From PALSA-1355 sp031400775 (GTDB lineage: Bacteria; Planctomycetota; Planctomycetia; Pirellulales; PALSA-1355): a stretch of 13,149 bases of DNA. Below, one piece after another: positions 1 through 8,136 of the stretch; within the stretch, counting starts at the first letter, position 1; each line of letters begins with the position of its first letter. Both the position numbers and the translations under genes were made by a program. Below the pieces are notes generated by a model, which saw only the letters and a list, made by a program, of their open reading frames with translations, was not told the DNA's origin and did no database searches. The stretch lies in contig JANNQN010000412.1 in NCBI GenBank assembly GCA_031400775.1, positions 1-13,149 of the forward strand, written 5' to 3'.

Positions 1-1
1 G

Positions 2-2446
2 GCCTACATGAGTCCCGAGCAAGCGGAGTTCAACAACCTCGACATTGACACTCGAAGCGATGTGTATTCGCTGGGCGTGATTCTGTATGAGCTGCTGACC
101 GGCACCACGCCGCTCGAGGCGAAGCGGCTCAAAGACTCCTCGTGGCAAGAAATCCTGAGGCTCATCAAGGAAGAAGAACCGGCGAAGCCGAGCACCAAGC
201 TCGGCAGCAGCGGAACGTTGCCGAGCATTGCCGCACATCGCAGCCTGGAGGCGGCGCAGCTTTGCCGGGCGGTGCGTGGCGACCTGGACTGGATTGTCAT
301 GAAGGCGCTGGAGAAGGACCGTTCCCGACGGTACAAGACCGCCAGCGACCTGGCGCGAGACATTGAGCATTATCTGCGCGACGAGCCGGTGGAAGCTCGT
401 CCGCCATCGGCCAACTATCGCTTTCGCAAGTTCGCGCGCCGTAATCGCGTGGCGCTAATGACGGCGATGCTGGTTTCCGCGGCGTTGGTCGTCGGCACCA
501 TCGCAAGCACCACGCAGGCCATCCGCGCCATGCGGGCCGAGCGCGTCGCCGAAGCCGAGCGGGGCGAAGCGGAGAAACAGCGCGCCGCGGCCGAGGTGAA
601 CTTCCGAAACGCGCGCAAGGCCGTCGATGATTATTTTACGTCGGTAAGCGAAAGTAAACTGTTGAACGTTCCGGGTATGCAGCCGTTGCGCAAGGAACTG
701 TTAGAGTCGGCGCTGGCTTACTACCGACAATTCATCGATCAGTACGGCAGTGATCCAGCCGTTCAGGCAGAACTGGCGGCCACGTTCATCCGTGTCGGAC
801 ATATCACCAGCATGATTTCCTCTAAGGAGCAGGCCCTGGTGGAGTTCCAAAACGCGACTGAGGCCTACGAACGACTCGCCCCCGCGAATCCAACGGTCGC
901 GGACTACCAGGTGGGCCTTGCACGCGCATTGCTCCAGGTTGGCGATGTCCAGCACGCGATGGGCCGGTTGACCGCCGCGGACGCGTCGTTCCGCCGCGCC
1001 CTGGCGATCCGCGAGACCCTTGCACGAAAAAACCCAGGCGACAACGACTACCGGGCGCAACTTTCGGGCGCCTATCACCGCCTTGGCGACGTGCAAATCG
1101 CGACCCAGCGGCTGGTGGAAGCCGAAGGATCGTTGCAGCGCGCACTTGAGATATCCGAGGCGCTCGTCCAAGAAAGTCCGACGGTTGCGGAATATCAGGA
1201 GGGCCTGGCGCGCGTGTTGAACGAAATTGGATTTCTCGCGTACAAGGCGCGCAGAATGCCCGACTCAGAGGCGGCCCATCAGCGGGCACTCGACATCCGC
1301 GAGAAACTCGTTCAAGAAAATCCCAGCGTCAACGATTATCTAGTGGGCTTGGCGCTCTCGTACAGCAACCTGTACGTGACGCAAATCGAATCGGGCAGGT
1401 TGCCGAATGCGGAAGCGTCGTTCGAACGCGCGCTGGGCGTCTACGAGAAGCTCGCCAGCGAGAACCCCAACGTAATTGATTTCCGGACACGAGTGGCCCA
1501 CGCACATTACCAACTTGGCTTTGTCCAGCGCCTGATGGGTCGGCCAACCGATGGCGAAGCGTCATACCGGCGCTCGCTGGAGATTTACGACGAGTTGACC
1601 CGGCGATTTCCCGGCATCGGCGAGTATCGCGTGGGCAGCGGCACGGTGTACTACAACCTCGGGGTGCTGCAAACCGTCGCGGGTCAAAGAGACATGGCAG
1701 CTCAGAGCTGGGCCTCGGCGGCCACGACTTTTGCCGCGACGGCCGATCTTGGTTACAAGACGCTGGAGGTCTTCACCGGTCTTGGCGACGCGCTAGCCGT
1801 GCAAGGCCATTGGAAAGAAGCCGCCGACGCCTTCGTTAAAGCAACCGAGGCGAGCGACCACGCCTGGAAGCCCCTGTACCAGGCTGCACTGCTCCAGTGG
1901 GGCGCCGGCGATGAGACCGGTTATCGCGCGTCGTGTGCCGACCTGCTGCGCCGGCACGGCGGCAAGACTGGCGCCGCCCAGGGCGTGGCCATCGCCATGG
2001 CCTGCATGGCGGGCGAACGGGCCGTGGACAATTTGGACGAAGTGCTGGCGATCATCCAGCGGACCGCGTCGACCAATCCCCCAAACCCCATATTCCAGAC
2101 GCTCGTTGGCGCTGTCCAATACCGGGCCGGCCAGACACAAGCGGCGATTCAAACACTCAAGAAATCGCTGCCGATGCACTCCTTTGCCGCGCTGGCCGCG
2201 CCCAAGCAGCTCGATCAGATCCGGATCAGCCGGCTCACTGGGGAAGCAATCCTGGCGATGGCGTATCGCGAGGCAAACGACAAGCTGGCGCTAGAGAAGC
2301 AACTCGATGTGCTGCGCAACCTGATCGAGAAGCTCGAATCGACCACTCCTCAGTACAGCGAAGGGCTCGGCCGCTGGGCGCTTCCGCTGACCATTCTGTG
2401 CGCGAAACGTGACTTGGCTCGGTTAGTTGCCGATGCGTCCAAGTGA
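2..2446 (+). CDS. Transmembrane Ser/Thr protein kinase with TPR-like repeats (5'-truncated by window edge)
   Basis: This is the C-terminal part of a PknB-type Ser/Thr kinase. The frame is open to the window edge, so the N-lobe, catalytic loop and DFG lie outside. Numbering from the first visible Met (base 8), MSPEQ is the activation-segment end (APE equivalent) and DTRSDVYSLGVILYELLTG (about 14-32) is subdomain IX. WIVMKALEKDRSRRYKTA (about 95-112) is the C-terminal kinase motif, followed by the juxtamembrane stretch typical of planctomycete and acidobacterial kinases. A hydrophobic helix at about 148-168 should cross the membrane once. An Ala/Glu/Arg-rich probable coiled coil follows (about 170-205), then an extracytoplasmic TPR-like array (about 248-581) and further helical sequence. 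Such kinases phosphorylate cytoplasmic targets in response to a signal sensed outside; the target and signal are unknown here. The kinase-TPR identity is near certain. Confidence 0.95.
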   Translation, partial: AYMSPEQAEFNNLDIDTRSDVYSLGVILYELLTGTTPLEAKRLKDSSWQEILRLIKEEEPAKPSTKLGSSGTLPSIAAHRSLEAAQLCRAVRGDLDWIVMKALEKDRSRRYKTASDLARDIEHYLRDEPVEARPPSANYRFRKFARRNRVALMTAMLVSAALVVGTIASTTQAIRAMRAERVAEAERGEAEKQRAAAEVNFRNARKAVDDYFTSVSESKLLNVPGMQPLRKELLESALAYYRQFIDQYGSDPAVQAELAATFIRVGHITSMISSKEQALVEFQNATEAYERLAPANPTVADYQVGLARALLQVGDVQHAMGRLTAADASFRRALAIRETLARKNPGDNDYRAQLSGAYHRLGDVQIATQRLVEAEGSLQRALEISEALVQESPTVAEYQEGLARVLNEIGFLAYKARRMPDSEAAHQRALDIREKLVQENPSVNDYLVGLALSYSNLYVTQIESGRLPNAEASFERALGVYEKLASENPNVIDFRTRVAHAHYQLGFVQRLMGRPTDGEASYRRSLEIYDELTRRFPGIGEYRVGSGTVYYNLGVLQTVAGQRDMAAQSWASAATTFAATADLGYKTLEVFTGLGDALAVQGHWKEAADAFVKATEASDHAWKPLYQAALLQWGAGDETGYRASCADLLRRHGGKTGAAQGVAIAMACMAGERAVDNLDEVLAIIQRTASTNPPNPIFQTLVGAVQYRAGQTQAAIQTLKKSLPMHSFAALAAPKQLDQIRISRLTGEAILAMAYREANDKLALEKQLDVLRNLIEKLESTTPQYSEGLGRWALPLTILCAKRDLARLVADASK
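749..1750 (+). repeat. Seven tandem TPR-like units in the kinase sensor domain, six of exactly 48 codons
   Basis: Within the kinase gene, units begin at 749, 887, 1031, 1175, 1319, 1463 and 1607. The first is 46 codons and the other six are exactly 48 codons (144 bases). Each starts with a consensus like xNPxVxDYxxGLA, followed by a helix pair and ending in ASFxRALxIxExLxxx. The repeats are diverged at DNA level but very regular at protein level. This arrangement is common in planctomycete kinase-TPR proteins and should form a superhelical scaffold for binding peptides or proteins. Confidence 0.85.
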
Positions 2447-2543
2447 TCACGTGACCCGCTTCATACGGCAAATCTGCCTGACAACGGCCCGTCGTACCGC
2501 GTGCCTCCAACGTTGAGTCGGGTAGCAATGCATCGCCGCATCC

Positions 2544-2567
2544 GATCTGGCCGACGCCGATTTTTTT
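2544..2567 (+). terminator. Candidate intrinsic terminator downstream of the kinase gene
   Basis: An imperfect stem (ATC, one bulged T, GGC / loop CGAC / GCC, GAT) is followed directly by seven T residues at 2561-2567. It lies about 100 bases after the kinase stop codon and is correctly oriented for that gene. The stem is short, so this is moderate evidence only. Confidence 0.4.
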
Positions 2568-2820
2568 GACCGATTTTTCTCCTTGTTTCGCCTTTTTTCG
2601 GCAGCCCGCGCCGGAAACGTCGCATGGAGTTATAGAGCAAAGGATTTTCTCACCACAAAACGCATAAACCGAGATGCATCCCTCAACGCTGATGGACAGT
2701 AGGCGGCTGGCGCTGATTCGGCGGTAACGCGCAGGGTGCGATCCTTGGATCGGCTCGAAGTTCGGCCCCAATGGGGAATGTCAATTCAGGTTGGGTATTC
2801 GACCGAACTGGATACCTCTC

Positions 2821-2826
2821 GAGGAG
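2821..2826 (+). promoter_or_regulatory. Ribosome binding site deciding the start at 2834
   Basis: GAGGAG lies 7 bases upstream of the ATG at 2834. The alternative in-frame ATG at 2771 would add 21 residues but has no comparable purine-rich site, so 2834 is preferred. Confidence 0.75.
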
Positions 2827-2833
2827 AACGAAC

Positions 2834-4030
2834 ATGGCCGACGAATGGGAGAAACACCGGACCTTCCTGCTACCCGGTGTGGTCTCCAAGGTGGACATGT
2901 CTATCTCGACCAAAATTGTCATCCAGCCCATGGATTCCGGAGGCAGGTTCCGACCAGGGCCGCAGCCTACCATGGGTGTCCCGCACCCGTCGCAAGCCAA
3001 GCCCGGAACCCAGCGGGCCTACTCGGGCTTTCGGTATGTGGGCGGGAGACTTGTCCCGGTCGGTCTGCGCGAGTTTGACGGGCAACGATTCGCCGACTTC
3101 GCCACGCCATGGGAGAAGGTGTGGAGCGCCCTGTGCAACGGTCCCGAGCGCAGCCGATCGAACATTATCACCGGGATGGCCCCGGTGGTACACGATACCG
3201 GGCAGGTGATGGGCTACCACGGCAGGGTGAACACGACGAACATCGTGTCCGTCCCGGGCGGCGGCGGGGAGATCTTGTTCGTCCTTGCATCCGCGACAAT
3301 CAAGAAAATGGGATTGATTAGCACGGGGTTCTCAGACATGACCGTCCTCGCCACCACCACGACGGACGGCGAGGTACTGAACCAGAGCTCGTCGATTACG
3401 CGCGGCGTTGAAGCCGAGGACATCTCTCCTGTTGATATTCTCCTGGGAGTCAAAATGCTCGTCGACCTGGGCGCTGGATTAGGTGCCAAGTTTCTTACGG
3501 TACTTCAGCGTCGGTCGGCTGACAAAGCCGCACGCAACGTAGCGGCTGGAGTGACCCGCGACGCGATCATCTCGGTTCCCAAGAAGGGGCCCCTGAGATT
3601 CGAGGTTCTCGCAGAGGGTCCGGCAATCGCCGGCACAAACGTCCCCGGGTGGGTCCGTATCAAGGTTGGCAATCGCGAGTTTCTTCTAGATCGAAACGTC
3701 GCAGCAGCCAACAACGCAGGGGCGCCGATTGGGGATACACTCAAGCATCTCGGCGACAAGGTACAACCCAGTGTTAAACCGAATAAATGGAACTCCCTGC
3801 ATCCAGACTATCCCATGAGTTCACTAGCCGGAGGGCTTGATGAAGCGGAGCGCCGGATCCTCAGCGGGCAAGCGCCTCTGCACGTCCACCCGAGAACCGG
3901 CGCTGTCCAGCCCGGCGTATACATGGTGAAGATCGTGGAGCCCGGCCAGAATGGCTGGGAATTCATCATCGACACGAAACAGATCCCCTGGAGGGCATAT
4001 CATGTCCAAATCGATTCGATTCCCAAGTAA
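2834..4030 (+). CDS. Hypothetical protein of unknown function, 398 residues
   Basis: I do not recognise this family. The ATG at 2834 is chosen because of a strong GAGGAG site 7 bases upstream. The product has no signal peptide or lipobox. The N-terminal half (about 1-190) is Gly/Pro/Thr-rich and reads as beta structure, with stretches such as GYHGRVNTTNIVSVPGGGG. A short hydrophobic or amphipathic segment (DILLGVKMLVDLGAGLGAKF, about 199-218) precedes a basic linker. A C-terminal part then contains VRIKVGNREFLLDRN and a final domain ending in a Trp/Tyr-containing strand region. A beta-rich N-terminus, hydrophobic linker and distinct C-terminal domain vaguely recall polymorphic toxin layouts, but I see no diagnostic toxin motif or catalytic signature. 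GC content is lower than in the conserved genes downstream (about 53% in sampled lines). It sits alone between the kinase-TPR gene and a gene-poor stretch. No immunity-like gene follows. Confidence 0.8.
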   Translation: MADEWEKHRTFLLPGVVSKVDMSISTKIVIQPMDSGGRFRPGPQPTMGVPHPSQAKPGTQRAYSGFRYVGGRLVPVGLREFDGQRFADFATPWEKVWSALCNGPERSRSNIITGMAPVVHDTGQVMGYHGRVNTTNIVSVPGGGGEILFVLASATIKKMGLISTGFSDMTVLATTTTDGEVLNQSSSITRGVEAEDISPVDILLGVKMLVDLGAGLGAKFLTVLQRRSADKAARNVAAGVTRDAIISVPKKGPLRFEVLAEGPAIAGTNVPGWVRIKVGNREFLLDRNVAAANNAGAPIGDTLKHLGDKVQPSVKPNKWNSLHPDYPMSSLAGGLDEAERRILSGQAPLHVHPRTGAVQPGVYMVKIVEPGQNGWEFIIDTKQIPWRAYHVQIDSIPK

Positions 4031-4500
4031 AAACCAAGCAATGGGGGAAGAAAACGGGACAGGTCGGCTCAGTAGAAAACCTTGACGCGTAACAGAATCA
4101 TGACGTTGTGAGTCAGGGCCATCAATCGGAGGCCGCGGCACTGGGCTTGGTAGGCGCACCCGCGTGCGTGGGCCCCTTGGCATGTTTTAGGACGCTGGCC
4201 GGCTGCGCGCGTACGGGGGCAGCGCCATGTATTCGACCGAGACCCACCTGCCGGGGTCGGTTGGCTCAGCCGAGTAGGAAATGGATGGCGAGAGACGGGT
4301 AACAGTACGGGGCAGGGCTTTTTACTACAAGTGGCTGAGTGAACGAGATTAAGACCCTCTGTGCCACTTCGGGCGAAACACTACAGTTTCCACAAAGAGA
4401 TAGACAGCCCATCATCTTGTTCGACGAAGGACTGTTCTTCTCGAATATGGAAGATCGGTGAATTGAATTCTTCGTGTTTCTCCAGCCTCGAAGTACCAGC
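4031..4500. other. 470-base gene-poor stretch between convergent genes
   Basis: This is the convergent gap between the unknown gene (+) and the CHAT gene (-). The part nearer the CHAT gene (about 4321-4500) is relatively AT-rich (about 48% GC in a sampled line). The part at 4069-4260 is GC-rich and may hold a decayed transposase tail on the minus strand. I see no convincing terminator for either flanking gene and no intact gene. Confidence 0.5.
4069..4194 (-). pseudogene. Possible decayed transposase C-terminus
   Basis: Read on the minus strand, the 41 codons before the TGA at 4071-4069 end in GLRLMALTHNVMILLRVKVF-Tyr. This resembles the C-terminal tail of some IS transposases (an LMALTHN-like helix near the stop codon). 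The frame remains open further upstream, but that sequence does not read as a plausible protein (many Arg, Pro and Cys residues), which suggests decay or a frameshift. No terminal inverted repeats or target duplications were found. The family assignment is from pattern memory only and could be wrong. Confidence 0.25.
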
Positions 4501-7500
4501 CTAATCCTCGGCCGGGACGGACTTGGAGCGCGGCGCTTTTTTCGTCGGCGCGCGAGGCGGTGCCTTGGCCTTCTTCGCGCGCTTGACGGGCTGCGCGTGC
4601 GCATCCGGCGGATTCACCTCGGCGCCGTTGCCAGCGGCCGGTCGATCGATGGCATTTGGCTGCGGGTTTGGCTTCGAATTTGGGTCCGGCGGATTGCGAC
4701 CGAGCGGCGGATTCGCCGGCTGGGCTGGGATGCCCTTTTTCGGCGCGCCCAAGCCGGGCAAGGCCAGCGCTCCATCCTGCTCCTTGGGAACCTGGCCTGA
4801 ATCGACCAGCATGTAGCCGGCCCAGAAGAACGGATGGCCGGCTTTGGGCGCTTCGCCGCCGGCACTGTTTTTCGCCACGCGCGGTTCGTGCTCCGGTTCG
4901 ATGGGCGTGTCGGCCGCGACCTGCACGCTCCGTTGCCAGGCTTCGGCCGGAGCCGTATGCGATAGCTCCTGGGCAAACTCGCGCACAAGCTCCACGCTCG
5001 ATTGTCCGCCCGTGCGCCAGCGGCTAATCAAAATCGTGCGGGCGCCGCTCGACATCAGCCCGCACAGCGACAGAAACATGTCTTCGCCGGTCGCATGGCT
5101 TTTTCGCAGTCCGCTTTCGGCGCCCGTGTGGAAGCCGGGCAGGATGATCTGCTCGGGCCCGCCCCAGGGCAGGGCGAACCAACTGCCGAGCGAGCCGCCG
5201 GGCTTGCCGCGGTCCAACTGGGCCGGCGACCAATCGTAGGCACCGCTGGTCGGTTCGATGTCGTCCAGCACGATCAGGCCGTCGAGGAGCGTCCGGTACA
5301 GCGACGACGGAGCCGGCAGCGATCGAGGCAGGGCCACCGCGCCGCTTACGGCCGGGCCCAATTCTTCGAACGCCGCGACGGTTACGCTGTCGTCATCCTG
5401 GGGATGCATCTTGCCCAACACGACTCCCACGCGCGGACGCGGCTTGTGCGCGGCGGTGTAGGGAACGGCCAGACCCGCCGTGGGCGCATATCGGACCCGC
5501 GCCCGCGAGATCAACAGCTTCGCCTCCTCAGCCTTGCCCACGGTCAGCGCGTCGAACGGCAGGTACCAGAGCAAACCGTCGGGCACGATGACGATCTCTT
5601 CGAAATTGCCGGCCAGGTCCACGTTCGAGCGCTCCAAGAGCAGGCTCATCACCTTGGCGCCGGTTGCCCGCCACGATCCTTTCGCCAGCTCGGCGGGAGT
5701 CACTTCGTGATTCGCGTCGAAATTGCCCATCTCGCGCAGCAGGTTGCTGATTTGCTTTTGAAGTTGCACGGGCGAGTGCACGCGCCAGGCGGCGTACTTT
5801 TCGTGCGAATACAGAAATGCGTACAGATTGCGGCTGGTGGCGAAGAAGGCCAACAGCACCTGGCCGTCCGGCAGAGCTTGTTGAATGTCCTTGGTTTTGC
5901 GCAAGGGCGGAAACACCATTTCGGCCGGCTCGCGGCGGACCGCGATCTCGCGGAGGATCAACTCCTGCGCCTCGCTGAGCTTCGCCAAAGCCGCCAACTG
6001 GTCGGTCTGCTGGCGGCGGGCCTCGGCCGTGTCGGCGACGACTGGTTCTTGCGCCAGCCTGGCTCGGATCTTCGCCGCCTCCGCGGCCAACTGTCCGTAA
6101 CGGGGATATCGCGCGAGCAAGTCCTGCCGTTGGAGCAAGCCGGCCTCGCCCAACAGCTCGACTGGACCTTCGAGAATCCAGCGCAGCGCCAGCAGGCGTC
6201 CGCCCATGGGCAGCGTGCTGAAGAATCGATGTCGCCGCGCGCGATCGGCGATCTCCAACGCGGCTTCGTGGTCCTTGCCGTTCTTGAGCGCGGCCTCGAA
6301 CCAGTGCTCCAGCACCGCGTCGTGCGGAGTGGTCAGCATCGACAGGCATTCCAGCGGGCTCGACGCCCAGTCGGCTGGAGTCGGATCGCGCAATACGAGT
6401 TCGTAGAGCGACATGCCGACGCGATCGCTGAAATCGCCGCTAGAGTAGCGGCCGTCGGCCTGCATGATTTGAAACATCCATAGCGAACCACTGCGCTGGA
6501 AATCCAGCGCCGCGGCTAGCGATTGATCGCCCGCGGCGACGTTGCCGGCCTGGTAGGCGACGAAGGCTCCCAGATGATTCATCCGCGCGCCGAGTTGACT
6601 GATGGCCAGATCGGTTCGCCCGACGAGCACGCGCGCGTTGGCTACAAAACCCGCGGCCGAGTCGTTATCTCCCAGCGAGGCGGTGCTCTCGGCGGCCAGC
6701 AGCATGAGCGATGCCTGCAACTGGCGGTTTCCCTGGCTCTTGGCCCAGCCGATGGCCGGAGCCAGCGGCGGATACGCAGTCTTCTGCTTGAGCAATAAGT
6801 GTGCGAGCGTACCCAATCGGAAGGCTTCTTCCATCACTCCGGCATCGGGGAACGCCAAGGCCGCGTAAGTGGCTTCCTCGCAATAGCGGCTGGCCGCGGC
6901 GAGCTCTCCGCTGGCCAGCGCGATGTGTCCCAGTTCCACGAGCGCGGTGCTCGTCAGCGGATGATCGAATTGACCGCCCACCAGCACGGCGCGTTCCAGC
7001 GCCGTCTTGGCCTGCGCCGTATTGCCGGCCGCCGAATAGGCGCACCCCAATTGGACGTTGATCCAGGCTTCGCTCCAGTGGTTGGGCGGGCCCGGGCGGC
7101 GCGCCAGCACGTCGACCAAGGTGTTGGAAAACGGATCGAACTTGCAAATCGGCCCCAATATCTCCTGGCGCCGCCGAATGGCCAGCGTGGTCGCGCGTAC
7201 GATCTCTGCCACATGCACCGGAATCAGCACCGGGTTCACCACGACGCCGCCTCGCCTAACGACATCCGTTTGATCGACTTGTCCCTGACCGATCAAGTAC
7301 GTATCGGGGAACTGGCCGATCGTGGCGCCGCGCTTGCTTTGGCCCCAGGGCGTGGCCCGCACGGCGCCCACCGTGGCCGGCAGGACGGCCTGCGGAAATT
7401 GCACTCGCATCATCCAGTCGGAATAGGCGACGTACACCTTGAGGGCCGCGTTGTAGCTGTCCAGCGCCGCTTGCATTTGGCCCAATTGATAATGGCATTC

Positions 7501-7773
7501 GCCGGCCATCGTGTAGTAGCAGATGCCGTCGATCCATCCGCCCCCCACGGAGCGCATGCCTCCGCGACTCTCGGCCAGGAACGCCCCCCGCGCGGCGCGA
7601 TAGTCGCCGTCGTGGAATAGCGGCAGGGTATTGAAGTAGGCGTGCCCGGGCACGCTGTCGCCGGGACCGATCTGCGCCGCGGCCGATTGACACAGAGACA
7701 ATCCGGCCCAACAGCTTGTTATGGCGGCGACCGTGGCCAGCCATTTCGGGCGGCTCGAAGCGCAAGCGAGCAT
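4501..7773 (-). CDS. Secreted TPR-CHAT domain protein, apparently protease-dead
   Basis: This protein is about 1090 residues. Residues 1-33 form a signal peptide (basic RPK, hydrophobic core, SAAA-Q cleavage site), so it acts outside the cytoplasm. TPR-like helices occur at about 75-115, 236-268 and 275-305, with more helical sequence to about 640. A CHAT (caspase-like) domain covers about 640-990. It is recognised by LLAFFATSRNLYAFLYS, LLWYLPFDALTVG, the SSGARTILISRWRTGG strand-turn and the HPFFWAGYMLVDSG end. The usual catalytic His (ATHG) and Cys (SACETG) motifs align here with LIVLDDIEP and LPGFHTG, so both catalytic residues seem absent. A Pro-rich, then Lys/Arg-rich tail follows (about 996-1090). 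Start choice: GAGGAG lies 11 bases before the ATG at 7773. A GTG at 7785 would sit right on that site and is less likely; a TTG at 7776 is also possible. Confidence 0.88.
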   Translation of the reverse strand: MLACASSRPKWLATVAAITSCWAGLSLCQSAAAQIGPGDSVPGHAYFNTLPLFHDGDYRAARGAFLAESRGGMRSVGGGWIDGICYYTMAGECHYQLGQMQAALDSYNAALKVYVAYSDWMMRVQFPQAVLPATVGAVRATPWGQSKRGATIGQFPDTYLIGQGQVDQTDVVRRGGVVVNPVLIPVHVAEIVRATTLAIRRRQEILGPICKFDPFSNTLVDVLARRPGPPNHWSEAWINVQLGCAYSAAGNTAQAKTALERAVLVGGQFDHPLTSTALVELGHIALASGELAAASRYCEEATYAALAFPDAGVMEEAFRLGTLAHLLLKQKTAYPPLAPAIGWAKSQGNRQLQASLMLLAAESTASLGDNDSAAGFVANARVLVGRTDLAISQLGARMNHLGAFVAYQAGNVAAGDQSLAAALDFQRSGSLWMFQIMQADGRYSSGDFSDRVGMSLYELVLRDPTPADWASSPLECLSMLTTPHDAVLEHWFEAALKNGKDHEAALEIADRARRHRFFSTLPMGGRLLALRWILEGPVELLGEAGLLQRQDLLARYPRYGQLAAEAAKIRARLAQEPVVADTAEARRQQTDQLAALAKLSEAQELILREIAVRREPAEMVFPPLRKTKDIQQALPDGQVLLAFFATSRNLYAFLYSHEKYAAWRVHSPVQLQKQISNLLREMGNFDANHEVTPAELAKGSWRATGAKVMSLLLERSNVDLAGNFEEIVIVPDGLLWYLPFDALTVGKAEEAKLLISRARVRYAPTAGLAVPYTAAHKPRPRVGVVLGKMHPQDDDSVTVAAFEELGPAVSGAVALPRSLPAPSSLYRTLLDGLIVLDDIEPTSGAYDWSPAQLDRGKPGGSLGSWFALPWGGPEQIILPGFHTGAESGLRKSHATGEDMFLSLCGLMSSGARTILISRWRTGGQSSVELVREFAQELSHTAPAEAWQRSVQVAADTPIEPEHEPRVAKNSAGGEAPKAGHPFFWAGYMLVDSGQVPKEQDGALALPGLGAPKKGIPAQPANPPLGRNPPDPNSKPNPQPNAIDRPAAGNGAEVNPPDAHAQPVKRAKKAKAPPRAPTKKAPRSKSVPAED

Positions 7774-8136
7774 CAAGAAACTCACTCCTCAAGCGGACGC
7801 ACGGCGTGGGACCGGCCGGGCTCGAATCGAGCAAAAAGTTAGACGTCGCGCCGCACGGTTAAAGGAGGGGCGCTGAACTTTTATCATACCCAACTTCCCC
7901 ACTTTGAGCGAACTTCCGGGCGCCGGCGGTCGTTTCGCGGAACTCTCGCTCCTGCTAGCACGCGCCAAGCCCAGCAGGGGGCGTTTTTCACCAAGATTCT
8001 CAAACGTGTAAAAGTCTGCCGATTGTGTTAGCCGATAACGTTGGTGCGGATTGTACCGGACGCGGGGAGTGTACCGACGAGGCCACGACGGGCCGCTCGG
8101 AGAGCGAGCCCCTGTCCGCCTGGACGGAGATAGATC
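7774..8136. other. 363-base divergent intergenic region
   Basis: This region separates the CHAT gene (-) from the lipoprotein gene (+) and must hold both promoters if each is independently transcribed. On the minus strand a TATGAT hexamer lies at 7888-7883 and GAGGAG lies just upstream of the CHAT start. On the plus strand GGAGA at 8126-8130 is a ribosome binding site 6 bases before the lipoprotein ATG. No clear plus-strand promoter and no coding sequence were seen. Confidence 0.5.
7883..7888 (-). promoter_or_regulatory. Candidate -10 box for the CHAT gene
   Basis: TATGAT on the minus strand, about 110 bases upstream of the proposed CHAT start, in a locally AT-rich patch. No good -35 hexamer sits 16-18 bases upstream, so this is weak evidence. 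Confidence 0.25.

Larger units (their letters stand above)
2447..2833. other. 387-base intergenic stretch between kinase and unknown gene
   Basis: This stretch holds a candidate terminator near 2544-2567, several T-runs (2561-2567, 2573-2577, 2593-2598), and the ribosome binding site of the next gene. No convincing -35/-10 pair was found. A TATAGA at 2631-2636 has no good partner upstream. No supported coding sequence is present. Sequence here is less GC-rich than the kinase. Confidence 0.5.

Noticed and set aside
2443..2454. Overlapping 8-bp palindromes GTGATCAC and TCACGTGA at the kinase stop codon
   Set aside because: Short and with no positional logic for regulation downstream of a gene; likely chance.
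2640..2680. Sequence like TTTTCTCACCACAAAACGCATAAACC and the GGAGAAACACGAAGAA segment near 4465-4485, resembling dispersed intergenic repeats of environmental bacteria
   Set aside because: The resemblance is only partial and from memory; without a genome-wide search it cannot be called a repeat.
5002..6483. A 493-codon plus-strand open frame inside the CHAT gene
   Set aside because: It is fully antisense to a gene with clear domain matches and a signal peptide. Its product is Arg/Gln/Gly-rich with no recognisable domain, as expected from high GC third positions.
7962..7985. GC stem followed by TTTTT on the plus strand
   Set aside because: No plus-strand gene ends upstream of it, the stem is short and the loop large; it lies in a divergent promoter region.
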